A stretch of 64,000 nt of DNA from Aureobasidium sp. EXF-3400. Lineage: Eukaryota; Ascomycota; Dothideomycetes; Dothideales; Saccotheciaceae. Of the stretch, positions 22,321-33,452 are shown piece after piece. The stretch spans positions 42,415 through 106,414 of the forward strand of contig SWBL01000167.1 of NCBI GenBank assembly GCA_024195585.1, written 5' to 3'. Numbering within the stretch: position 1 is the stretch's first letter; the number at the start of each line of letters is the position of its first letter. The notes beneath the pieces are model-generated. The model searched no databases and was not told the origin of the DNA. It saw nothing but the letters and a program-made list of their open reading frames with translations. The position numbers were made by a program, and so were the translations under genes.

Positions 22321-23177
22321 TCAAACCTCGACGCCTTCGCCAAAGACTTCGTTCTTGACCAACTGATACGCAGTAAATCCCTCATCCTCTCCAGCATCGA
22401 TGTTCGTGCCGATAGGTTCTCCATTGCAGATCTCCTCATCAACCCAGTGCTCATCTTCTTCCTCCTTGATCTCAGCAGCCAGTTTATCGGCATTGTATCT
22501 GGCTCTTCCGACAGCAATGGCCTTGGCGTTGTGAATGTCTTCTTCGGTCTCTGAGGTGCTGATGACGACGTTCTTTGCTTTGGCGTTTCTGGCCTTGGAC
22601 TTTTTCTTTGTAGGTGCGTTGGTTTCGTCGTCGGAGTCGACAGGAGGGGACGAGCTGGCGAGGGTCATGGAAGAAGAGTCGGAAGGTGAAGAGAGTTGTT
22701 TGCGCTTTCTGGGTATGGCGATGGTGGGTTTCTTGTTGGCTGCAGAATGCGTCAGTCACGGAATAAGGAATGGAGGAGTGAAAAGAGTCAAGAAAAAAAA
22801 AGGTTGAAAAGAGGGAAACTGCGACGTGCGGGTTTGGAAATCGCGAACTCACCATTGTCACCATCGATGTCGCTGCCAGCAGCACGCAGCTTCTTCTTGA
22901 TGTCTTGGAAGCATGCACGAGCAGATTGACCATTCTTGTAACCGGCTCTTTCGGCGAGCTTGTTAAAGTCGATCTGTTTGTTGTCAGCTTTTCCAAGCCG
23001 AAAACAAGACAGTGGAAGATGAGAAGGTCAAAATACAAAACCACTTGGAGGCGGCGCATTTGGATAAGTGAGATGGACGATGAAGAGAAAACTCACCTCA
23101 GGAGGAGTCTTCAGACATTGGAAGGCAGCTGCGACAACCTCGACATCGCGTGCGGAAAGCGCGTTCTTGGGTGGCAT
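22321..23177 (-). CDS. Small charged nuclear-like protein with tri-helical N-terminal domain (paralogue A)
   Basis: Exons 23177-23097, 22973-22853 and 22739-22321 give 206 residues. The first 65 residues form a compact helical unit ending QSARACFQDIKKKL, which resembles a Myb/SANT-like fold common in small fungal nuclear proteins. A basic patch (IPRKRKQ, KKKSKARNAKAK) and a long acidic Ser-rich tail follow. The basic patches could serve as nuclear localisation signals. The neighbouring gene at 23.6-24.2 kb has the same plan (GSARNAWAALKKKI), so the two look like tandem paralogues. No specific function can be assigned; DNA or chromatin association is inference. Confidence 0.7.
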
Positions 23178-23645
23178 TGTTGTGATTGTTTAAGGATGCT
23201 TGGTTGAAGATGTCGAGGTAAGAGTGTGTGGAAGAGGGAAAGATGTAGCGGGGAAGAGTGCGAGGAGTAAGAATTTATAGAAGCAAGACTCAAAATTAGT
23301 GAGAGAGGAAGTTGCAGTGATGACTTTGAGATGGAGGTGGTAGGTGAAAGTGAAGGTAACACTGAACGATAACGCAAACGAGTTGCAAGTGGTAGACTTC
23401 AAGCACGAATGCAGGAAGCATGGATCTCATGAGTAGACCAAACGCACATCACCATATCATGCAATGCACAGTGTTACATTGTGTTGGATGCGGGAATCAG
23501 AAAATCGACTTTCGATATTTTTCTTCGTCATGTCCTTGCATCTTGCAGTATACCTAGCATCTATACTAAGATGCGCTGCTTGCGATGATCATGCTGCTGT
23601 AACGCAACTCTCAATTGTACATCATCTGAAGAGGGTTGAAGTGAT
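23178..23645. other. Intergenic between the two paralogues
   Basis: About 470 bp, holding the promoter of paralogue A and the 3' end of paralogue B. Purine-rich runs occur near 23220-23340. No further feature is supported. Confidence 0.4.
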
Positions 23646-24190
23646 TTAAACCTCCTCAAAGTCCTCATCAGCGTTCTCGTTCTTGACCTTGACATAGTCC
23701 TCGTCCTCATCTTCCTCCTTTTCTTCGTCGTCGGACTTGACAGCCTTGCCCTTACCCTTACCCTTGGCCTTAGGGGTCTTGGGCTTCTTGGAAGGGGTAA
23801 AGACCTCCTCATCATCCGAGCCGTTGTCACCAGAAGGCAGGACAACAGGAGGAGGACGCTTCTTGCCAGACTTAGTGGCGGGAGTCTTAGTGGTAGCGGA
23901 CTTGGTAGGAGTGCCGTTCTGAGCGGAGATCTTCTTCTTGAGGGCAGCCCAGGCGTTGCGAGCAGAACCGACGGTGAGACCGGAGAGTTGGGAGAACTGT
24001 AGATGGTTGAGTCAGTCACTGAGATGTACAAGACGCGAGGGAGGATATACCTTCTCAATGTCCAGCTGTGAAGATCATGTCAGTAATGAACATTGTTGCT
24101 TAAATTAAATGCACATACCTTGGGGTCGCCCTCGAAGGACTGGCAAGCACAGACCATGAGCTTCTGTTCACGCTCAGTCAAGGTAGTCAT
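23646..24190 (-). CDS. Small charged nuclear-like protein (paralogue B) with 15-nt microexon
   Basis: Exons 24190-24119, 24065-24051 and 23996-23646 give 145 residues. The middle exon is only 15 nt (LDIEK), flanked by CACAG and GTATAT; skipping it would keep frame. The N-terminal domain (MTTLTEREQKLMVCACQSF ... GSARNAWAALKKKI) matches that of paralogue A in layout. A Ser/Thr/Lys linker with KKPKTPKAKGKGKGKA and a strongly acidic C-terminus (EEKEEDEDEDY) complete it. The composition fits a chromatin-associated protein; this is inference from composition only. It is transcribed in the same direction as paralogue A, about 470 bp upstream of it. Confidence 0.7.
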
Positions 24191-24349
24191 CTATCAATGT
24201 AATGTCAGTCATATAATTTGTGATAATTCAGAAGAATCATGTTACCTTTGATGATGTCGATGAAGGTCTTCTGTTGAAGAGGAATGATGTGCACGTGTGA
24301 TGTGCAGAAGAGTGCAAGGTGGGATGAGAATGTGTGAATGTGGTGGAAG

Positions 24350-24850
24350 AAAAGGAGGAAGAGTAAACAAGTGTGTCGTTGTTGTCACAGACACGTCTTG
24401 GAGTGAAAGAAGACACGGCTTTATGTGTTGGAGAGTAAACGAGATTCGGTCCGCTGATTGCGCGACGAAATGATGGTCCTCGACGATATGGTTCTCGGCG
24501 CTCGACGAAACGTGGCAGGAGATGAAGAGGAGTGAACATGTGCGAAGTTGTTCTCAGAGACACATCTTGAAGTAATCGAGACAGAGCTTCCATTTGTATT
24601 AAAAAACGAGTTTGTGGTTGTTTGATACGTCGTGCCTCGACGAAAAAAGCCTCAACGAAAAGGTTCTCGACGCTTAACAAGATATAATGTAAGTGGAGAA
24701 AGAAGAGTAAATCATAGAGTTTGTTATCAGAGATACGTTCAGAGTCGAAAAAGATGTGTTAGGGAACGAACGGAATTCGAATTGTTCTTGATTTGTCAGG
24801 CCGCGACAAAGTTCTTCTTGACGAAGTTGTGCTTGACGAAATGGGTCCTT
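24350..24850. repeat. Three diverged tandem repeats of about 170 bp
   Basis: Three successive blocks share the same order of short motifs: GAAGAGTAAACA-like at about 24357, 24529 and 24702; TCACAGACACG / TCAGAGACACA / TCAGAGATACG at 24385, 24554 and 24727; then clusters of CTCGACGAAA-like words at the end of each block. Spacing is 169-173 bp. Identity has decayed but the order is unmistakable by eye. The array lies just upstream of paralogue B and downstream of the Rrn9-like gene. No coding frame persists through the three units. Confidence 0.65.
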
Positions 24851-24875
24851 ACTAAAAGTCTGCGTTTTTCTGAGA

Positions 24876-27071
24876 TCATCTCCTGGCCTTCTTCAACTCA
24901 GCTTTTGAGCGACGAGCATTGGCTCTCTTTGCCCTTTGCTCAAGATCCCTTCCTCTTGATCCAGCATGCCGGAGCACAGGTTGTAAGAAACCATCGTTGT
25001 GTACACCACCAACCATGTAGCCATCGCTGTCTTCGTCGGAACTACTTGACTTGTCAGAAGCACCATCTTCGTCTTGACCAGTAACCCTGTTCGACAGACG
25101 TTCAGGTGGTTCTTGAATGCGTGGATCGTACTTGTGGGTTCTTTTGATATGGTCAATGAGGCGGCTGACTTTGGGAAAGATGTAATCAGACGCAGAACAA
25201 TGTGGGCACTTGAGCGGATCTGGAGGCTGCCACCCTCGAGGATTGTGGGCCAACACACGGTGGCGTTTCTGCACAGGAGCAATATCTCCCGACTGAACCA
25301 ATTGTTCTTCAAGCTTCGCAATTTGATCATTATCGTACTTGTGTGCCTTGCGCATATGTTCACGCCAGCGGAAACCATGTTCAAGAGGTTGCATGTTCCG
25401 AAAGCAGTTGGCCAAGGGACACCGCCAGCTTGCAGACTGGGTTGAGCGAGTACCTGGAGCACGATTGACAGGCTCCGCTTCATCAGCAGAAGAATCATCA
25501 TTCTCAGGCATGGTGAAGAGGTGCATGTCTTCTCCGAATAGATCTAGGCACCGTTGGCGAGTCCGCTCAATCACAGCAGGATCCCAGCCGATCAAGCTCG
25601 CCATACCCAAAACCTCACTCCAATCTCTCAGGCCTGGTTTGCGAGTGTTACGTCGTTTCTGGCCACTCGGAGATGTGGTTTGAGTTTCGGGTTCAGTTGA
25701 CGATGCCCTATTGCTGGGGGACCGAGAGCGTCTTTTGGGCTTCTCCGGCTCATATGTCTCATCTTCTCCCGAGTCGTCAAAGACAACGAGATCTGTTGGA
25801 CTAGATGGACGAGAAGCAGTGCCAGTGCGGAGGCTGTGTCTGGTTCGAATGCCCGTCTGCGACTCGGACGGGTTTTTGGCCCTTTTGTTCGAAGTCTTGC
25901 TCGATGATTTGTTGGGCGTGGAACGTGATCGAGAATTTGATCTTGCAGACGAATCCGAAGTGTCACCGTCTCTTGTTCGAAGTGAATGCGCCTGTCTACT
26001 CTGATGCATGGCAAGGAGGAGTCTATCGAGCTTCGACATGACGTGGTTGACAGTTGGGTCGAGAAGAGCATGCGAACGATCATCATCGGCAGAAAAGACA
26101 GGACGCGCAAGGTCCTTATCTTCGGTCTTTTCGGTCTCATCTTTGATGGAATGGTTTGGTTGCGAGTCGATATGGCTCTGTTCTTCCTGCTCCATGACTG
26201 ACTGGTCTAGCGAAGAGAGTGGAGGTAAGTCGTCACCTACAGACGGCGAAGAAGGAACCGAACTTGGACCGGCAGATAGAGAGCGAGTTCGCCCTCGTCT
26301 CACAGGTGAGTATCTGATCGGAGTGGCATTGGCTGCAGTTGTGATATGGTGCGACTGAGGGACGTGTTGGTTCCTCGACTTCCAATCGTCATGAGCTCGC
26401 GCCAGCATGACGGCATGCAATTGTTCTCGCAGACTGTCAGCCGGAGTGGGCTGGTTGGCGTTGCGCAGAGTGTAGGAATCAAGTCCATCGTTGGGACGAC
26501 CAAAGATCTCATTACCGCTCGGAACAATGTCAGGAGGGAGAGGCCAGGCAGTCCAGTCGGATTCGGGATACCATGGCTTCTGGATGTCCTGATTGTCGGG
26601 TAACCAACGACTCTTTCTGCTCCAGGGTTTGTACGACGATGAAGTTTGTTGGTGGCGCAAGCGAGCTTTCAGGTGATGGGCGTTGTATAGGTGAAGGCTC
26701 AAGTCGTGTGCATTGAGCTGATCGAGCGAGAAGGCGAGAGAGCGATCGGCGTGGGTGTGGTGTAGCCAGGCGCGGTCTGATCCTCTGAAGCGGTTGGGTC
26801 GAACGTCAAGGTCGCTGGTGTCTGATATTGCTGATGGGCTCCTGTTGGCTCTTGGTTCCTGCAACTCTTCTATGTTTCCAGCAGCGACCTGATCAGTCTC
26901 GTCTTCGGGATGGTCATTGTCGTTGTACTCGTCGTGACCAGCAGCCGTGTCTGGCGAGCCTTCAGAATGCGCCAGGAGTGCTCGATCCTCGCCGATAGTG
27001 CTGATGGAGAAGTCGCTAGCCTGGCTGGGCGAGGGCGGTCCACTTTCATCTCCTCCGCCAAAGAGAGACAT
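24876..27071 (-). CDS. Rrn9-like RNA polymerase I factor with C-terminal zinc fingers
   Basis: Single exon, 731 residues from the ATG at 27071 (the frame upstream offers only a TTG). Around residues 120-200, LSLHLYNAHHLKARLRHQ followed by SDWTAWPLPPDIVP matches the Rrn9 domain of the Pol I upstream activation factor as I know it from fungi. The middle is Ser/Arg-rich and probably disordered. Near residues 545-660 are two C2H2-like units, CPLANCFRNM...HMRKAHKYDN and CPHCSASDYIFP...HIKRTHKYDP, and the C-terminus is very basic. It probably acts at rDNA promoters in the nucleolus. Yeast Rrn9 is much shorter and lacks the fingers, so this is either an elaborated orthologue or a related factor. Confidence 0.65.
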   Translation of the reverse strand: MSLFGGGDESGPPSPSQASDFSISTIGEDRALLAHSEGSPDTAAGHDEYNDNDHPEDETDQVAAGNIEELQEPRANRSPSAISDTSDLDVRPNRFRGSDRAWLHHTHADRSLAFSLDQLNAHDLSLHLYNAHHLKARLRHQQTSSSYKPWSRKSRWLPDNQDIQKPWYPESDWTAWPLPPDIVPSGNEIFGRPNDGLDSYTLRNANQPTPADSLREQLHAVMLARAHDDWKSRNQHVPQSHHITTAANATPIRYSPVRRGRTRSLSAGPSSVPSSPSVGDDLPPLSSLDQSVMEQEEQSHIDSQPNHSIKDETEKTEDKDLARPVFSADDDRSHALLDPTVNHVMSKLDRLLLAMHQSRQAHSLRTRDGDTSDSSARSNSRSRSTPNKSSSKTSNKRAKNPSESQTGIRTRHSLRTGTASRPSSPTDLVVFDDSGEDETYEPEKPKRRSRSPSNRASSTEPETQTTSPSGQKRRNTRKPGLRDWSEVLGMASLIGWDPAVIERTRQRCLDLFGEDMHLFTMPENDDSSADEAEPVNRAPGTRSTQSASWRCPLANCFRNMQPLEHGFRWREHMRKAHKYDNDQIAKLEEQLVQSGDIAPVQKRHRVLAHNPRGWQPPDPLKCPHCSASDYIFPKVSRLIDHIKRTHKYDPRIQEPPERLSNRVTGQDEDGASDKSSSSDEDSDGYMVGGVHNDGFLQPVLRHAGSRGRDLEQRAKRANARRSKAELKKARR

Positions 27072-30000
27072 GACAAGCAATTATTTGCTGCATTCTGATG
27101 TTGATGTAGAAATTTAGGTCCTTTGGCAGCTGCGATCCTGGACCCTGTACATTGACTGTGGGGTTGTGCATGCACGCGATTTATGCACGTTATGCATACG
27201 CGTCGCTGCTTCCTCGCCAAGCAAACTCGCAAGCGACTTCATCTTGCAGACATACCTCTATACCTCTTTCTCCTTGATTGACGGCAATCTATTGACTCGA
27301 CTTGAGTACCTCTAGCACCCCATATCCTGTCATCTCCATTGAAGATCTCAGCTGCTATCTCTCGACCTGTGACTATACATGACTTTAAGCTATCCCACCT
27401 GCTTTAATAATCGTTTCTACATGCTTCCTATTAATCACCTCCGCGGGCAAGCCAGACTTTCGCAGGTTCTTCTTACTCTTGATGAGACCATCTAATACGC
27501 GCGTAAGCGTTTAGTCGAGAACATGTTGGCCTTGCCACATATGTTCTTACTCATCTTCCCATGTATCAGACTGAGTTCAAGGTTGCTGAAACTAGCGTAC
27601 CTGTGACTTCCGGATTCACGGCAATCAAAAACATCGAAATCTGGAATTATTACACGGGAGATCATGTGGAGAATTGGTGATTGGGATGGCCAGCCGACTG
27701 TTTTCCGCGATGCTTGCAAGCAACTGCGCATGCATCAGACCAGAGTATGTCAAGCTGGGGTCCTCTCACTTATACAGTCGATACTAGTAAGCTGATAGGC
27801 GTACCCATCATTGTGCAAAGGGGTCAATGATCATTCCACCATGAGGTTCTCCTTGACGGCCGCTTAAGCTGGAGCAACAACCCTGCGTTGAGTTTCGCAG
27901 TGGCCAGGCCTCAGGCAAAGATCAATAAGTACAACGCTGCTGGCCCCGCCGCTCCAGTAAATATAGATTCTCGTGGACCCACTCGAGGGACATGTCGTGG
28001 TGATGGCGAAGTATACGACGTCAAGATTCCTGCTGGGACGCTGAAAGTAGGAGCAAACATTATTCCAATCACTATCACTATCACAACACAGCTGGCTCCA
28101 AAGATTGTGGGTAAAGCTGCATCAAGCATCTTGGAATCACATCTGACCTTGAGCCATTGTGCTTTTCCATAAACCCCCACAAACGTTCGTAACAGACAAC
28201 AATTTGTCAAGAAGTTTTGATAGAGATCAACGGGCGGAATTGATTCGCGACTCGAGGTGAAACGCATACATGTTGAGTTAACGAGATTGTTGGAGACAAT
28301 CTCGTGAGCGCGCGAGATAGATGTCGTATACTCGTACAATCGAGTGTTTGATAACGTTATAAACAACCACAGTCGATATCCATGATCATTCATCCCGTCC
28401 ACCATGACATTGACCAAATCCAATATCGGTCTACGCATCTCCATAAAACCAGATTTGTTGTGACCCTCAGAGACCGAACGGTTGAAACATTAGGAGCGAG
28501 CTTTGACTTGACCCGATCATGTCGTGGAGTCAGATCGACTGTTGTAATTTTCGAGGTCATACTCGAGCGGTCATGATACTGTGCGGAGATGCGGGAAATC
28601 CTGGAGACTGACAATTTCGATGTCGACGGACGCTAACACAAGATCTTGAACAACCCGTATGGGGTACAAAGTCCCTATGGCGGCTTCGAATCTTTTTTTA
28701 TTGAGTCAGGTGAGGTGATGTTCGGGGTGTGGACCTTGCGCAAACTGCTGAACCTTGCGAGAAGGCTCTGTCTATGTCAATGCTCGCTTCTGAGGAGTTA
28801 TCTTGCCCCTAACCTCATCTCGAGTTGAAAAGATCGTTGATAGTCGCTTATGGGAAAGTTTGTTGCTCAAGATCGAGGCTGGTACTGGAAACAAGTGTTG
28901 TAACGGACGACGCCGAACGGACAAATGCCTGGGAAAATCTTACTCTGACGAACGACGTTGACAGCAGCGTCTTGGCCTTCTCGACTCCCTGCAGATACTC
29001 AAATGTTTTGGCTTGCATGTTAAAACTGCTTTTTGAGCTTGTTCGTTGTAAGCGAAGAACTGGAGATGCGGTAGACGTCGTTGGACCGATCAAGTCCGTT
29101 TTGGCAGTTTAATAGAGTCGAGCCCGCGGGGCCGGCCGAGCCTTGACGGTCGGTCCGTGTGTGTTGATGATGATGATGATTCCTTGCTTGCTTCCGTGTG
29201 TGGTGCAAAACTTGTATTGTACCTGTGAGTTCAAGCATGAGCAGCGGCGGTGTAATTGCATGCAGTGTTCTTTCCATACATGATGCGGTGGCCATAGCGC
29301 CGCACCAAAGTTCAGCTGGTCTCGGAAGACACATGGTCATGATCGCATTAGATTAAACCTCTGTTTGGTACATGGGTAAGTTTATGCTTTTGAGCGTCCA
29401 CTGAAGGCCCCTGTTTCAAATTCTTGACTGCTTCCGTGGCTCCATTTCCACATGGCATGACTGTCATGGGTACGAAGCTTGTTTCTCGAGTTCTCCGAAG
29501 AACAACTCTCTCCTCGCAGGCCAGCCCTAAAACAAGGGTCTCAAGGAGTAATTGCCACTTCTAAAAAGTCAATACGTCAGTCTGGTCAAGAGAGTTGGTC
29601 ATTATTGCAACTTGAACAACAGAACAACTGGTTCTCGGTCCGGTATAGTAGGTTGCATGGGAAACAAGTGCAGTCATTCGGGTTTTGATGGAAGTGGCAG
29701 AGTAAGACAGACGGATTTAGATCGGTACCCGGACCGATACACGAAGGCGACGCCCGGGATCGAGTTGTAGTTCGTCCATGCCCAATTACCTCTTTTGGGA
29801 TTCGCGCTCATCCGAGGAGTACATACGTGGTTGTATACCTCCTTTTACACCTGTTCAATAATCGGTGCAAGCAGGGACGAATGTGCATCACGGAAACATT
29901 GTCATCCGAACGTCGTATTCGGTTAGTAGAGAGATCTTGCAGACTCGAGCGTACGGCGCAGACAGTGCTTTACCTGCCGCCAAACACCGTCCATCGCCGA

Positions 30001-31182
30001 CATCACGCTACTCGGAGAATTCGGTGTAGGGTACGAATATTTTGTCACTGGCTGCTGCCCGGGAGGAAATGGAGGGTCGCCGGACGTGCCCGTGGCCGCA
30101 GCGTCAATGGCACACTCTTGACCTTCCTGCATGCCCCAAATCGTCTTGCTTGCAAAGTCTGGATCTATTCGAACATGCAGCCATTGACAGCACCATTTTC
30201 TCAAGATGGTGCTGCGTCGTACTCGTACTATGTTCGCATTCGTCTCAACAGGCATGCTGTCGCCGCTAACGCGTCGTGATAATACAAACAACGCTTGCAG
30301 GTTGCAAGTTGCAAGTTGTGTCTTTCTGAGCTAGAGATGGAAGACATCCATTCCAGCCTTACCGGCTTACAAACAGATCTAGACTCGGAGGTGTTTGCGC
30401 CTTGGTGCTTCCTTCTGATCCTGAGAGGTTGTAGTGATCATATATTGGCGCTTTGACCGCTTCGGTGTGGTCGGCAAATCCATTTCAAGCTATTCCGACT
30501 CCCAAAGACAGATGTCAATGGTGGCTGTGTTTTTTTGCAACTCTACTCATCAATGGAAGCCACACCGAGGAACTGGTGTCTAAACCTACCGCATGTCTTT
30601 GAACGTACCAGTAACGCCACATTTCTTGCGCGTCAATCCTTTGTACACAGACGTATGGACAACCATACACAGAAGCGTGGCGCGGCAGGTTTGACGTCAA
30701 CAGGCAAGTACCAAAACGATTCTAAGCTAGGTTTGCGGAAATCAGGCTATCAACGGCGTGTATAGAAGGCATGGTGAGATGCCTTAGCGCAACGCTTCTT
30801 GAGCTTCTGCAGGCTCCCGAAAGTTACGACACCTTGGTCCGCGCAAGGGATTCACAAGGGTACAACTTAAGTTTAACTTGGACCTTGATCCCTAACTAAG
30901 TTATCCAAGACCTCACTTTGCAATCGATCCTTGTGTGCCCTGTTTCAAGGAGCAAATTGAGATTCCTCGGACGCTACAACACACGGCTGATCCAAGTTTA
31001 AAGACTGTGATATTGTATTATAGATTCATATCTGTCGGCACTTCTTTTCGATTGACTCGATCCCATTTTGCAACCACAAACAGTCTCACCTTGGCACGAC
31101 CCCGCTTCAGACGCCCGCGATACCACCGCTGTTAGATATTCTATTACATGGACTACCCTATAATCTTCGGGATTTTCAAGAC
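27072..31182. other. Gene-poor 4.1-kb region
   Basis: No intact gene is supported in this stretch. It contains the rhamnogalacturonan lyase remnant (separate entry), a short TGATGA microsatellite near 29165, and a GTTGCAA direct repeat at about 30299-30318. Between 29.93 and 30.28 kb, frames with protein-like character (for example FGVGYEYFVTGCCPGGNGG) alternate across stops and frameshifts, which suggests another decayed gene that I cannot name. Stop codons are frequent in all frames elsewhere. Confidence 0.5.
27843..28172 (+). pseudogene. Decayed C-terminal piece of a PL4 rhamnogalacturonan lyase
   Basis: The segment from about 27888 reads GPAAPVNIDSRGPTRGTCRG and then GDGEVYDVKIPAGTLKVGAN, the pattern of the C-terminal beta-sandwich domain of fungal rhamnogalacturonan lyases (TNLDSRG-x-TRG, YxxxIPAGTLxxGxNTIxI). 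Immediately upstream, another frame reads FSLTAA-stop-AGATTLR, the preceding strand of the same domain, interrupted by a stop and followed by a frameshift. No catalytic domain precedes it and no proper end follows. It is therefore a relic. Identification rests on remembered family sequence. Confidence 0.55.
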
Positions 31183-33333
31183 ATGAATCGTCAAGCTATA
31201 TGTTCAAGCCCTCCTACGCGAACGAAGCAGGAAGTGCTTTCAGGTCCGGTACTCGGTTCCAGTCCTTCCAGATCACAATCCTCAGGATCAAATTCGGACG
31301 TCGATTCGGCAATTGGTGAAGCACGTCGCCCAGGCACACGGCAATCAAAACCGAGATCAAGGAACGGATGCTGGACATGTCGACAGAGAAAAGTCAAATG
31401 CGACGAGGTCCGACCGGTCTGCACATCTTGTAGCCGGTTAGGGAAAGGTTGTGAATGGGGTCAGAGATGGAAATTTGACGATCTGAGTATACGCACACGG
31501 CGAAGGCACAAGCACGTATCAGTCACTGGAAGCCCATCATGGGACGAGAAGAACCAAGCACGCATGATGACTCGTCAGTTATATACCAGGCATCAACCTA
31601 CACTACCGGCGTTCACCGAACTCGACAACGAAGATGAAAGAGAAAGAAAAGCATTGACACAACCTCCTGGGACCTTTAATGTCATTCTCACGCCAGATAG
31701 TTTTGGTCGACTACCAGAATATGGTGGATTGATCAGACGATATCGAAGCGGGAGTGGATCTTCCAGGTATGGCTTCTCGGAAGACCCTAACCTGATTGTT
31801 CTATCCGAGTTCGAAGACACACCTTACTTCATGGCTCTTCCCGAACGCAATCCTTCGTTTACGACTTATCCAACTCCAGTCTCTTGCACATCTTCAGTCC
31901 CACGCGACCTTACGAATTATGGAACCACAGACATTGACGAAGTCATGGCACACTATAGAGAGTTTATATCCAAAAGGATGATGCCTCTTGGATCAAGATT
32001 CAAGCTAAGCGAGTGCGCTCAAGACGATGTTATCGTTCTAGAAGCACGATCCTTCCCGCCTGTGAGTTCTGTTAATTCCTGCCCCAGCGTCCCATACTGA
32101 TAGACAGCCAGTTATATCACGCAATCTGCGCCATTACACTACTGAGTCTAGCGCTCAAAGGACAGAGACATCTCCTTGCAGGAGCCTTTCAACATTACCA
32201 ACAAGCCATCTCAGCGTGCATGTCAAGTACAGACATGTCAAAAGGCTCTTTTATATATCTTCACTTCATCCTCCTCTTATACGACATTTGTTGCGCAACT
32301 CAGAACTGTTCTCCAGACGGGATCATGTGGTCACAACACTTTCAACAACTCGCACGACTAGCATACGCCAGAGACAGCTCCGAGGTTAACGAGTTACAAG
32401 CCTACATACTTTGGTATACCCTGTTCCTGGATGCACAGTCTTGTCTTACCGGAAATACAGAATCTGGATTCTTCGTCCGGGAATATTTGCTGCATGGCTC
32501 GAGTCTACCAGCCTGGCGCAAACCAGAAGACTCGACTCAACAACCCAACCTCGAGATAGCAGGCCTATCCGCTGTTTCCGAGCTCAGCAAATACATGTGT
32601 GGACGCTTTGCTCGATTGAGTCAGTTGGCATTGCAAATGCGAGAAGATGTTGAAACTGGTCGTGGTAGCATTGCAGAACACCAAGAAACTGTAGTGACAT
32701 TCAGAAATGAAATGTACTCGACTTGGAACATGAAGTACCCGGCTTTCCTACCTCGGGATTCACCAGAAGCTGGAACAAGACTGCCAACCCTTGTGCGGAC
32801 AGTTTTTGATTTTGTAGGTTTTGATGATTTTCCTTTTTTTTTCTTTTCTTTTCTTTCTTGCATGCCTGGGCAGAAAATTTGGTCCAGCAATACAGGACGC
32901 TGACAGTATTTTCTAGGCATCTCTCCAGTATTCTACCGCCATGGTGTATTTGCACACAAGCATGTATAAAGGTCAGCGCAATCACATGTCTGCTGCCCAA
33001 CGCAAGGAAGTTGCCAACCATTGTCGTCACATTCTTGCGATGGCTGCACTGGTGATTGCAGAAAAGGGCACTGAACAACATAACCTCATCTTTTGTGTCT
33101 TCTTGGCCGGCGTAAATAGCGTCAGTGACCACGACAAAAATCGTGCTATTGGTATCATCCGAGCCATGGAAGGTACCGGTATCAGCTGCAACGTCACAAA
33201 GTCCCGCGAGCTGCTTGAAGCAGTGTGTACGGAGCAGAGAGAAAGAGTTCAATTCGGTGGCAATGTTGCTGATATCGACTGGGTGTCTTTTGCCAAAGAA
33301 TGTGGCATTAGACTCGTTAACATGGGACTCTGA
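31183..33333 (+). CDS. Zn2Cys6 fungal transcription factor
   Basis: Exons 31183-32061, 32112-32813 and 32917-33333 give 665 residues. The binuclear cluster is at about residues 63-90: CWTCRQRKVKC followed by CTSCSRLGKGC, an exact C-x2-C-x6-C-x6-C-x2-C-x6-C array preceded by basic residues. The C-terminal two thirds are helical, with LYHAICAITLLSLA and YLHFILLLYDICCA segments typical of fungal-specific transcription factor domains. Intron 1 uses a CCAG acceptor at 32111 and restores PP-LYHAICA; intron 2 (103 nt) has a strong pyrimidine tract and restores VFDF-ASLQYSTAMVYLHTS. The target genes are unknown; it is convergent with arsH, so a link to arsenic is not implied. Confidence 0.88.
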
Positions 33334-33452
33334 GTTTTGGGTTCTTTGTATGATTGTCATGTTCGCTTATTTTCGATTCTTGTACAAAAAGTTTTGGGGT
33401 AAGGTGTTTTCTGGTGGATTTGATGATACCCTCAAGACAAAAGCGCATTTCA

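Noticed and set aside
24237..24680. 147-codon minus-strand frame
   Set aside because: It runs through the diverged 170-bp repeats with no conserved frame between units.
27888..28172. Intact gene at the rhamnogalacturonan lyase segment
   Set aside because: Only the C-terminal domain is present, with an upstream stop and frameshift and no start codon; called a pseudogene.
30535..30765. 76-codon plus-strand frame
   Set aside because: No similarity, no splice partners, and antisense frames of equal length; treated as chance.
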